Origin: Anaerolineae bacterium
GTDB lineage: Bacteria; Chloroflexota; Anaerolineae; UBA1429
Assembly (NCBI GenBank): GCA_016928125.1
Contig: JAFGLK010000403.1
Span: 1 to 5,315, forward strand
Length of the DNA stretch: 5,315 nt
Reading direction: 5' to 3'
A program made the position numbers and the translations under genes. Every line of letters begins with the position of its first letter. Position 1 is the first letter of the stretch. Below are positions 1 through 5,315 of this stretch, piece after piece. The notes beneath the pieces were generated by a model. It saw only the letters and a list, made by a program, of their open reading frames with translations, did no database searches and had not been told where the DNA came from.

Positions 1-165
1 CAGGCGATCGAAGCACTCGGGCTTGAGTCGTCTGAGACCGAGCAGGAGGCCGCCGAATCCGACAGTGCGGCCCATGCCCGACAGTCCATTCTTCAGCAAG
101 TTCAGGAAGGCAAGCTCCAGGCCGCAGATGCCGTGCGCCGCCTGGCAGAGCTTGGTAAGGAGTAG
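1..165 (+). CDS. 3' end of a gene ending in a SHOCT-like (YvlB/LiaX N-terminal type) helical motif
   Basis: Only the last 54 codons are present, in frame 1 from the window edge to a TAG at 163-165. The first 25 or so visible residues are a polar, Glu/Ser/Ala-rich linker (ETEQEAAESDSAA). Residues 28-51 then form an amphipathic two-helix motif of the pattern I-L-x-x-V-x-x-G-K-x(5)-A-x-R-x-L-A-x-L. This pattern is typical of the short SHOCT-like domain found at the ends of YvlB/LiaX/DUF2089-like bacterial proteins, which is thought to mediate oligomerisation or protein contacts. The same pattern opens the next gene, which starts 6 bases after this stop, so the two are probably co-transcribed and possibly interacting. 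The function of the missing N-terminal part cannot be told. The reading frame is secure; the family call rests on motif recognition only. Confidence 0.72.
   Translation, partial: QAIEALGLESSETEQEAAESDSAAHARQSILQQVQEGKLQAADAVRRLAELGKE
157..162 (+). promoter_or_regulatory. Shine-Dalgarno site for the pentapeptide-repeat gene
   Basis: AAGGAG lies 9 bases before the ATG at 172 and inside the last two codons of the preceding gene (Lys-Glu-stop). It supports ATG 172 as the true start. Because the site is covered by ribosomes finishing the upstream gene, translation of the two genes is probably coupled. Confidence 0.75.
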
Positions 166-171
166 AGAGAA

Positions 172-1494
172 ATGACGGAGCAAAACATAAAGCGCGACTT
201 TGCCGCTGAACAGCTGGAGATTCTGAATCTCGTGGCAGCCGGCAAGGTGACGGTTACCGAGGCCAACCGTTTGTTAGCCGCACTAGAGCAAGAGTCGCGC
301 GAGGCGGCCGGCGTCGCCGGCACGGGCACTCAGCGCCTGGACGAGACTCCACCTGCACCGGCAGAGGGCCGTCCCACGACGATTCTGTCCGAAGGAGCGC
401 CGCGGTCAGAGGGTGACACTGCGTCCCCTTTCGTGCGGGAAGCGGAGACGCCACCCACTCCGCATGGCCCGGAACCTTTTTCACTAGACGAAGATGCCGC
501 CCGGCGTTCTGAATCGGGCCGAGCCTCGGCGCGTGAGGCGGCGCAAGAGGGTGAACCCTTCACACTGGACGAGGAGCAGCCGCAGTTTGGCCGCAGCTAT
601 CGTAACGCAGACCTGCGGGGCGCCGATCTTTCCGGGCAGGACCTGCGCGGCGTCGATATGCGCTCGGCCAATCTCCAAGGCGCTAACCTGCGGGGTGCCA
701 ATCTGCGCGGCGCCAGCCTGATACGCGCCAACCTGCGCGAGGCCGATCTCACTGGCGCCAACATGGAGCGCACCAATCTCCAGGCGGCGGCGTTGCACGG
801 GGCCAGGCTGGTCAAGGCCTACATGGCCCGCGTTAACGCTCAGGTAGCGCACTTTAACGATGCCGACCTGACCGATGCCAACCTGGAGCGCGCCAACCTG
901 CAGGCTTCCGACCTCCGAGGGTGCCGTATCGCGGGCATCAAGCTGAACCGCGCCAACATGCAGGCGGCCAACCTTGAGGGCCTGAATCTGCGAGGGCAGA
1001 ATCTTGAGCATACCAGCATGCAGGCCGCTCGGCTTGGACGGGCCGTACTGGCAGAGGCTAATCTCGACCACGCCAATATGCAGGCGGCCTACCTGACCGA
1101 GGTGGACCTGCGGGGAGCGTCACTCGACCACACAAACCTGCAAGCCGCCAACCTGACCGGCGCGATCATGACCGAGAATGCACTCTCGCACACCAATCTG
1201 CAGGCCGCACGTCTGACAGGCGCCGATCTGCAGGGTGCCAAACTCGACCACGTCAACCTGCAGGCGGCGAATCTCTCAGAGGCGGATCTGCGCCACGCGC
1301 AACTGTCGCACTGTAACCTGATGGTCGCCAATCTAAAGGGCGCCAAGACCGATGGGCTAAAGACCGACCATACAAACATGAATCCCACAGGACCACTGAG
1401 TGACATACTCAAGGGTCTGGACATTAACATCGATGTAGACCTTAGCTCTCTGGGCGATATCTTTGGTCCCAAACCGGCCGATGACGAGGAGTAA
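172..1494 (+). CDS. SHOCT-like domain plus pentapeptide-repeat beta-helix protein
   Basis: The product has 440 residues and three parts. Residues 14-38 are a SHOCT-like two-helix motif (I17-L18, V21, G24-K25, A31, R33, L35-A36, L38). Residues about 40-140 are a low-complexity Pro/Glu/Arg linker, probably disordered, carrying EPF[S/T]LDE[D/E] twice (101-108 and 128-135). Residues 144-403 are 52 consecutive A(D/N)Lxx pentapeptides without a break, that is 13 coils of a right-handed quadrilateral beta-helix. A short Asp-rich tail (404-440, LDINIDVDLSSL) may cap the helix. No signal peptide or membrane segment is seen, so a cytoplasmic scaffold or interaction protein is the simplest reading. Some pentapeptide proteins of the Qnr/MfpA type mimic DNA and bind gyrase, but the ordered Arg, His and Gln columns here are not a DNA-like acidic surface, so that role is not supported. 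The partner is unknown. The gene sits between a gene with the same helical motif and an MFS exporter that overlaps its 3' end. Confidence 0.9.
   Translation: MTEQNIKRDFAAEQLEILNLVAAGKVTVTEANRLLAALEQESREAAGVAGTGTQRLDETPPAPAEGRPTTILSEGAPRSEGDTASPFVREAETPPTPHGPEPFSLDEDAARRSESGRASAREAAQEGEPFTLDEEQPQFGRSYRNADLRGADLSGQDLRGVDMRSANLQGANLRGANLRGASLIRANLREADLTGANMERTNLQAAALHGARLVKAYMARVNAQVAHFNDADLTDANLERANLQASDLRGCRIAGIKLNRANMQAANLEGLNLRGQNLEHTSMQAARLGRAVLAEANLDHANMQAAYLTEVDLRGASLDHTNLQAANLTGAIMTENALSHTNLQAARLTGADLQGAKLDHVNLQAANLSEADLRHAQLSHCNLMVANLKGAKTDGLKTDHTNMNPTGPLSDILKGLDINIDVDLSSLGDIFGPKPADDEE
601..1380 (+). repeat. Tandem 60-bp coding repeat, 13 units (one beta-helix coil each)
   Basis: Codons 144-403 fall into 13 consecutive units of exactly 60 bases (20 residues, four pentapeptides) with no insertion or deletion. 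From unit 4 (781) to unit 12 nearly every unit opens with a variant of CAGGCGGCCAACCTG, encoding Q-A-A-x-L, and closes with codons for (D/E/S)-(H/R)-(T/A)-N-(L/M). Units differ at many synonymous and first or second positions, so this is a diverged array under protein-level constraint and not a recent DNA expansion. One unit corresponds to one full turn of the predicted beta-helix, so each column of the repeat forms a line along one face. Confidence 0.88.
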
Positions 1495-2821
1495 GGCCAC
1501 AAATCATGTCCAGGCCTCCGGAGGTTGGGGACGCACTTTCTCCCTGATCTTTGGAGGCCTGGTCTTGTCGCGGGTCGGAAGCGCCATAGCCCGCTTTGCC
1601 CTGGTGTGGTGGCTCACCGACCTGACGGGCTCGGCTGCAGTTCTGGCCAGTGCCTCGGCGCTTTCGCTGATTCCGCAGATCGTGCTGGGGCCACTGGCCG
1701 GCGCCTACGTGGATCGCTGGAACCGGCGCATGACGATGATCCTCTCCGACGGGGTCATCGCCTTGCTCTCGCTGCTGCTCGCCTGGCTGTTCTGGAGCGG
1801 CAACCTTGAGATCTGGCACGTGTACGTGATCATGATCGCCCGTGCTTTCGGTGACATCTTTCACCGGCCGGCCACCCAGGCCGCCGTGACGATGCTGGTG
1901 CCTCGTGAGCAACTGCCCCGAGTACATGGGCTGAACCAGACGCTGGCGGGGGCCATAGAGATCGTCGGGCCACCTCTCGGTGCCCTCGCGCTGGCGGTGA
2001 TGAAGCTGGACCAGGTCATGTTTGTGGATGTGATCACCGCTATCATCGCGATCGTCCCTCTGCTCTTTGTCCACATTCCCGAGCCCGTAAGGGCCATCAG
2101 CGTGCGGGCAACGACAGTATGGCGTGATCTGGCAGAGGGGTTGCGCTACATCTGGGGGCTGCCGGGAGTCGTCGCCGTTATCGTCATGGCGGTGGCCATG
2201 AACTTTGCGGGCGCGCCCACCTGGACACTTCTGCCGCTTTATGTGCGCAACGTCTTTGGCGGCGGCGCCACGGAGCTAAGCATTGTCGAGTCTGCCCAGG
2301 GGGCCGGCCTCATCCTTGGCGGTGTCGCCCTCAGCCTCTGGGGCCACAGATCCAGGAGCCGTGTCGTGCAATCCTTTGGCGGGTTCCTGCTGGCAGGCGT
2401 CGCAGGTTTTGGGATGGCGTTGGCTCCCTCGGCCGCGCTCTGGATCCTGGTCGCATCCTGGCTCATCTTTGGCGTCTTTAACGCCATCGGGAACGGCACG
2501 ATCATTGCGTTGCTTCAGGGCGCCATTGCGCCAGAGATGCAGGGACGGGTCAACTCCGCCGTTTCCAGCCTGGTGATGCTGGCAACGCCGATTGGCCTGG
2601 CGATCTCGGCACCGGTCGTCGAGCGCTTTGGGCTTCGCTCGTGGTATCTTTTTGCTGCCGTGGTATGCACGGTTGGCCCGCTGTGGGCGCTGCTGTCACC
2701 CCACGTGCGACAGCTGGACTATATCCGTCCGGATGCAGACCAGCGCTCGGAGAGGGGTACTCTGCCCAGGGATGTGGCCCCGAAGGCACCGCCTATCATG
2801 GGCGATACGATCGCTGAATAG
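1481..2821 (+). CDS. MFS efflux permease, DHA3/MFS_3 (EntS- and Mef-like) type
   Basis: This is a 446-residue, strongly hydrophobic protein of normal length for a 12-TM major facilitator. The first half has TM1 around residues 20-46, TM2 around 52-77 and the loop 2-3 motif GAYVDRWNRR (74-83), the DHA3 form of MFS motif A with its Asp and Arg residues. It continues with a TM4 segment ending ARAFGDIFHRPA and the IVGPPLGALAL stretch in TM5. The second half has a matching PEMQGRVNS (351-359) between TM10 and TM11. These features fit the MFS_3 group, which exports siderophores, macrolides or other small hydrophobic compounds by proton antiport; the substrate cannot be read. The start is uncertain. 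ATG 1481 overlaps the preceding gene by 14 bases and has no clear ribosome site, and a TTG at 1463 would add six residues. Translation may therefore depend on ribosomes leaving the pentapeptide gene. A long hairpin covers codons 10-28. Confidence 0.88.
   Translation: MTRSKATNHVQASGGWGRTFSLIFGGLVLSRVGSAIARFALVWWLTDLTGSAAVLASASALSLIPQIVLGPLAGAYVDRWNRRMTMILSDGVIALLSLLLAWLFWSGNLEIWHVYVIMIARAFGDIFHRPATQAAVTMLVPREQLPRVHGLNQTLAGAIEIVGPPLGALALAVMKLDQVMFVDVITAIIAIVPLLFVHIPEPVRAISVRATTVWRDLAEGLRYIWGLPGVVAVIVMAVAMNFAGAPTWTLLPLYVRNVFGGGATELSIVESAQGAGLILGGVALSLWGHRSRSRVVQSFGGFLLAGVAGFGMALAPSAALWILVASWLIFGVFNAIGNGTIIALLQGAIAPEMQGRVNSAVSSLVMLATPIGLAISAPVVERFGLRSWYLFAAVVCTVGPLWALLSPHVRQLDYIRPDADQRSERGTLPRDVAPKAPPIMGDTIAE
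1510..1562 (+). promoter_or_regulatory. Long mRNA hairpin in the first codons of the MFS gene
   Basis: Bases 1510-1531 can pair with 1541-1562 as an uninterrupted 22-bp stem around a 9-base loop (CGCACTTTC). The outer 10 pairs are a perfect Watson-Crick inverted repeat (CCAGGCCTCC with GGAGGCCTGG), and the inner 12 include five G-U wobbles. Those wobbles would be C-A mismatches in the opposite strand, so the full stem exists only in sense RNA. It begins 16 bases after the pentapeptide stop codon and 29 bases after the MFS ATG. It has no U-tract and so is not a classic terminator. It could lower MFS translation, protect the 3' end of the upstream message or be a processing site; these roles are inference. 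Confidence 0.55.
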
Positions 2822-2838
2822 GCCGAAGGAGAACCGTA

Positions 2839-2872
2839 CGAGAGGGGGGCGGTTCAAGCCACCCCCCTCTCG
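2839..2872. terminator. Perfect 11-bp inverted repeat between convergent genes, probable terminator
   Basis: CGAGAGGGGGG (2839-2849) is followed after 12 bases by its exact reverse complement CCCCCCTCTCG (2862-2872). Inside the loop, GG (2851-2852) and CC (2859-2860) can extend the structure past one mismatch. It lies 17 bases after the MFS stop and 14 bases before the end of the opposing GTPase gene, the expected place for a terminator serving both directions. Neither flank has a good run of T, so it may act as a weak intrinsic terminator or as an RNA 3'-end stabiliser. GAACCG at 2831-2836 is complementary to CGGTTC at 2850-2855 and could form a competing fold. Confidence 0.7.
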
Positions 2873-2886
2873 AATGTAAACAGATC

Positions 2887-4617
2887 TTACTGGTCGCCGC
2901 GACGCCGGCGACCAGTCTGCGCCAGAGCCTCAAGGGCATCCAGTTGCTCAATCAGCTCGCCCTGCCCCTCAGAGATCGCCTCGCCCAACGCCCGACCGAG
3001 CGCCCGGCGCAAAGGACGCCGCAGCGCCATGCCAACAGCGAGCTGAAGGATGATAAAGGCAGCGATCCACAGGACCGCCACAGCGATTCCCGCCTGCTGA
3101 ATAAAGTCCCCGCCCAGGTAGCTCTCGCTAAAGAGCCCCCCGACGGCGCGATATCCCACCCAGGCCACCAGTCCGATGAGAGGCAGATTCAGCAACGCTT
3201 GCCAGAGCCAGAGGCTGAGCCGTCGCGCCAGCAGATCCAGTACTTGATCAATAGCGGTCTCGCCACCGGCCATCATCGCACTGGCGACGGCCTCGGCATG
3301 CGCCCGCCACTGCTCAGCATGTCGCACCTGCGGGCTAAAGCCGATCTGCACCAGCAGATCACCGAGCGGTGGCCAGGAGACCGCATACAGAGAAGCCTGT
3401 GCAGCGATCAGCGTCTCGCGCACGTTGGCATTCGCGCCCGAGAGATCGCTCACGCTGCGGCCGCCGCGGTGCGCCGCCCCGCGCAGCCAGCCGATCAGTC
3501 GCAACGCCAGCGCCCACACCGCCACGAGCCAACCGACCGGCCCCCACCACTGGCGAGCGAGGCGCTCATAGAGCTCCTCCGCCATGGAAAAGGATCGGCG
3601 ACCATCCAGGGCGTCCAGCACCTCGTCCGCCATGGCCTGTTGCGAGCGCGCGTTCAGTTCGTTCAGTCGGGTTCGCGCCTCAGCGCGCGCGCCGGTCTCG
3701 TCGATGCGGCTGGCAACGTCCTCGCGCAGCAGCGCCACCAGGCGCTCGGCGTGCGCGCCGCGACGGGAGGCGGCCTCACCGGCCCGATTGAGGGCTCCCA
3801 GCACCCGACTCTGAAGCTCGGCAAACTCGTTGCGCCGGTGCAGCGGGTGTTCATCCTCGATGACACCTGCCCCCTCCAGCGCGGCCCGCCCGGAAACATG
3901 GTACACACGGCCTGGCTGCACCCCCCACTCACTGAGTAATGCTGTCTGAAGATCCGGCGTGAGCTCACGGTCCAGCGCCACCTCGGTCACCCGATCCACC
4001 CGGTTGAGCACCGGCACGATCGCATCCTGAGGCAGACGGCGCATGGCCGGCGCCAGAAAAGCCAGATTGTCCAGGAGTTGCGGGTTACCGGCGTCAAAGA
4101 CCGCCAGCACCAGATCCACATGCTCGAGCGTGCGCTCCAGGAGTGCCTGATTCTCGGGCACGGTGTTGGTATCAGGCGTATCCAGCAGGATCAGATGTGC
4201 CAGACCAGGGGCATCCCGTGCCACACTTACCTGAATGTTCTCCTCTCCCAGCAACTGCTCGAGCCAGCGGGCATCGTCGTCCGACGGCACAAAGGCTACG
4301 ACCTGCCGCGTCGTCGGCCGCTCCAGACCGGTCGCCGACAGTGTGCGCCCGGCCAGAGCATTGAGCAGCGTCGATTTCCCCGAGCCCGAAGGTCCGACAA
4401 TCGCCACCACCAACCGGCGATCCCAGGCCTCGGCGAGGCGCTCCAACTGGCCGCGGACCCATCCGGATTCGGCGCGCAACTCGCGCGCTGGCTCCCACAG
4501 AGGCAGACGATCCAGCAACGCCTCCAGATCGTCCAGTTCGCCGTTCAGACGAGCCAGTGTCGCAGCGCGCGCCATCGTCGCGCGCTCTATCTCCAGGCCA
4601 TGCCAGCGATCGCTCAT
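2887..4617 (-). CDS. Dynamin-like membrane GTPase
   Basis: The product has 576 residues. The GTPase domain (about 65-275) shows the P-loop GPSGSGKST (75-83), a G2 threonine in PTTR (101-104), G3 as DTPDT (146-150), G4 as NRVD (205-208) and a probable G5 SGR (242-244). It is preceded by a charged helical segment (1-65) and followed by a long helical, Arg/Glu/Ala-rich region (265-355) suited to a stalk or coiled coil. Three hydrophobic segments follow: a Trp-rich one at about 358-378, then 472-495 and 508-531, and a basic tail ending RRRR. GTP-dependent membrane remodelling, fusion or repair at the inner membrane is the expected role, from the bacterial dynamin-like family. G3 has Asp where DxxG proteins have Gly; similar DAPD-type motifs occur, as I recall, in actinobacterial paired dynamin-like GTPases. 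ATG 4617 overlaps the upstream stop by four bases and has a strong ribosome site. Confidence 0.85.
   Translation of the reverse strand: MSDRWHGLEIERATMARAATLARLNGELDDLEALLDRLPLWEPARELRAESGWVRGQLERLAEAWDRRLVVAIVGPSGSGKSTLLNALAGRTLSATGLERPTTRQVVAFVPSDDDARWLEQLLGEENIQVSVARDAPGLAHLILLDTPDTNTVPENQALLERTLEHVDLVLAVFDAGNPQLLDNLAFLAPAMRRLPQDAIVPVLNRVDRVTEVALDRELTPDLQTALLSEWGVQPGRVYHVSGRAALEGAGVIEDEHPLHRRNEFAELQSRVLGALNRAGEAASRRGAHAERLVALLREDVASRIDETGARAEARTRLNELNARSQQAMADEVLDALDGRRSFSMAEELYERLARQWWGPVGWLVAVWALALRLIGWLRGAAHRGGRSVSDLSGANANVRETLIAAQASLYAVSWPPLGDLLVQIGFSPQVRHAEQWRAHAEAVASAMMAGGETAIDQVLDLLARRLSLWLWQALLNLPLIGLVAWVGYRAVGGLFSESYLGGDFIQQAGIAVAVLWIAAFIILQLAVGMALRRPLRRALGRALGEAISEGQGELIEQLDALEALAQTGRRRRGDQ
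2889..2916 (-). terminator. GC-rich hairpin over the GTPase stop codon, possible minus-strand terminator
   Basis: Bases 2889-2899 pair with 2906-2916 as a perfect 11-bp stem (core CTGGTCGCC / GGCGACCAG) around a six-base loop. In the minus-strand transcript the hairpin forms from the last codons of the GTPase gene and includes the first base of its TAA. It is followed by a moderately T-rich tail (AAGATCTGTTTACATTC). This fits an intrinsic terminator that starts inside the coding sequence, although the tail is not a clean T-run and the arms also encode the basic Arg-rich C-terminus. Confidence 0.5.
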
Positions 4618-5315
4618 AGCTCTCCTCCCGACAGCCGCTGCAATGCGCCCTCCAGAGCGGCCAGGCGTTCGTCATGTTCAGCAGGGATAGCCTCCAGGCT
4701 GTCCGCCAGCGGCGCATACACGGTCTCCCGGAACAGCCGGCCCATGGCTTCGGTGCGCCGAGCGAGCCAGACCTTGAACACCGGTGCAATCATCTCTTCT
4801 AGCTGTCGCCGGTCCTGCTCGCTCAGCCCGGCCGAGGCCGGTATTGAGACCAGCGCCCAGAGGTCGTTCAATCCGAGGATGCCCTCCAGCTGGATCCACA
4901 TACCCGCGCCCGCGACCGGATTGGCGGTCAGCAGGGTATAGGTCACGCCGAGCACGGGCGGTAGCGCCGTCAACGAGGCGAACAACGCTTCCCGCAAGCG
5001 CCGCCCGACGCCCATTCGGGCGCGAAACTCGTCGACCGACTGTCGCAGCTCGGCCTCGACGTCGTAAGGCATGCCCACCAGGGTTTCGGCGGCCTGCGCC
5101 AGCACGGAGCGGGCGCGGTCCCAGTCCTGTGACAGCATGCCCGGGATGTGCGCCGTGACCAGCTCGGGCGCGGGCACATGGACATGAAAGAGATCGCGAT
5201 CCAGCGCCTCAACGCGGGCACCCTGCGCCGCCATCTCTCTGGCCGCCAGGACGAGGTCATCTCCCGATCCGGCCTGCACGATCAGATCCCCCTCGATGAG
5301 CCGGTTACGCAAGTC
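4614..5315 (-). CDS. C-terminal part of a probable partner GTPase/dynamin-like membrane protein
   Basis: The frame is open from the right window edge to a TGA at 4616-4614, giving 233 visible residues. A TTG at 5312 is present, but the frame continues through it and no ribosome site can be seen, so the gene is treated as truncated by the window. The visible part holds a mixed alpha/beta stretch (1-60), a charged helix (62-105), a hydrophobic region with LFASLTALPPVLGVTYTLLT (111-130) and ILGLNDLWALVSIPASAGL (146-164), and a C-terminal amphipathic helix region (165-228). No GTPase motif is visible; these would lie upstream. Assignment as a dynamin-like partner rests on the hydrophobic hairpin-like segment, the ATGA overlap with the downstream GTPase gene, and the known habit of bacterial dynamin-like genes to occur in adjacent pairs. 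A non-GTPase membrane protein is an alternative. Confidence 0.68.
   Translation of the reverse strand, partial: DLRNRLIEGDLIVQAGSGDDLVLAAREMAAQGARVEALDRDLFHVHVPAPELVTAHIPGMLSQDWDRARSVLAQAAETLVGMPYDVEAELRQSVDEFRARMGVGRRLREALFASLTALPPVLGVTYTLLTANPVAGAGMWIQLEGILGLNDLWALVSIPASAGLSEQDRRQLEEMIAPVFKVWLARRTEAMGRLFRETVYAPLADSLEAIPAEHDERLAALEGALQRLSGGEL
4622..4628 (-). promoter_or_regulatory. Shine-Dalgarno site for the dynamin-like GTPase gene
   Basis: On the minus strand GGAGGAG stands 4 bases before the ATG at 4617, inside codons for the Ser-Gly-Gly-Glu-Leu end of the upstream protein. With the ATGA stop/start overlap it fixes the start and implies translational coupling of the two genes. Confidence 0.75.

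Noticed and set aside
484..1071. 195-codon open frame antisense to the pentapeptide repeats (also 1089-1502 and 597-815 on the same strand)
   Set aside because: The repeated codons of the sense gene avoid antisense stops, so a periodic shadow frame results. The translation is a low-complexity G/V/Q-rich repeat with no start signal.
601..1380. Regularly spaced repeats considered as a CRISPR array or non-coding satellite
   Set aside because: The units are contiguous without spacers, diverge mainly at silent or conservative sites, and encode a continuous pentapeptide fold.
172..1494. Qnr/MfpA-type gyrase-protecting quinolone resistance protein
   Set aside because: The length, SHOCT-like N-terminus, long linker and Arg/His/Gln surface columns differ from the short, acidic DNA-mimicking Qnr/MfpA proteins.
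2944..3939. 331-codon open frame on the plus strand inside the dynamin-like GTPase gene
   Set aside because: It lies opposite a gene with clear GTPase motifs. Its translation is rich in Arg, Gln, His and Pro without domains, as expected for a GC-rich shadow frame.
4078..4941. 287-codon plus-strand frame spanning the junction of the two minus-strand genes
   Set aside because: No ribosome site or recognisable motif. Both opposing frames are better supported by motifs and by the ATGA overlap.
5310..5312. TTG as the start codon of the right-hand minus-strand gene
   Set aside because: The frame is open to the window edge, and the protein begins there in mid-domain with no visible ribosome site. 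A gene truncated by the window is more likely.
1..5315. Search for tRNA, rRNA, insertion sequence, integrase or attachment-site signals
   Set aside because: No such pattern was found by reading. The only gene-free stretch is the 65-base spacer at 2822-2886, which is accounted for by the hairpin.

Overview
This is a GC-rich, densely coding bacterial window with no RNA genes, insertion sequences or CRISPR array visible. It holds two convergent gene blocks that meet at a short intergenic spacer near position 2850. A SHOCT-like/pentapeptide-repeat protein, a DHA3-type MFS exporter and a pair of ATGA-overlapping dynamin-like GTPases would fit a Chloroflexota or similar environmental genome. That taxonomic guess is inference from gene style only; there is no phylogenetic marker.

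Plus-strand block (1-2821): the 3' end of a gene whose product ends in a short SHOCT-like helical motif; 6 bases later a 440-residue protein with the same motif at its N-terminus, then a charged linker and 13 regular coils of pentapeptide-repeat beta-helix; then, overlapping its 3' end, a 12-TM-class MFS efflux permease. The spacing suggests one transcript whose promoter lies left of the window. The first codons of the permease gene coincide with a 22-bp RNA hairpin that pairs without interruption only in the sense mRNA.

Spacer (2822-2886): a perfect 11-bp inverted repeat (2839-2872), followed by a second 11-bp hairpin (2889-2916) over the stop codon of the opposing gene. Together they look like back-to-back terminators for the two converging transcripts.

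Minus-strand block (5315-2887): the C-terminal 233 residues of a protein that runs off the right edge, then, with a 4-base ATGA overlap, a 576-residue dynamin-like membrane GTPase with a clear P-loop, a non-canonical G3 (DTPD instead of DxxG) and NRVD as G4. The overlap and the membrane-type sequence of both suggest a translationally coupled pair acting at the inner membrane.

The most interesting points are the strict 20-residue/60-bp architecture of the pentapeptide protein, with surface ladders of Arg, His and Gln; the same SHOCT-like motif in two adjacent genes; the long hairpin inside the start of the MFS gene; and the paired GTPases with an altered switch-II motif. Both blocks may relate to the cell envelope, but no functional link between them can be shown from this sequence.
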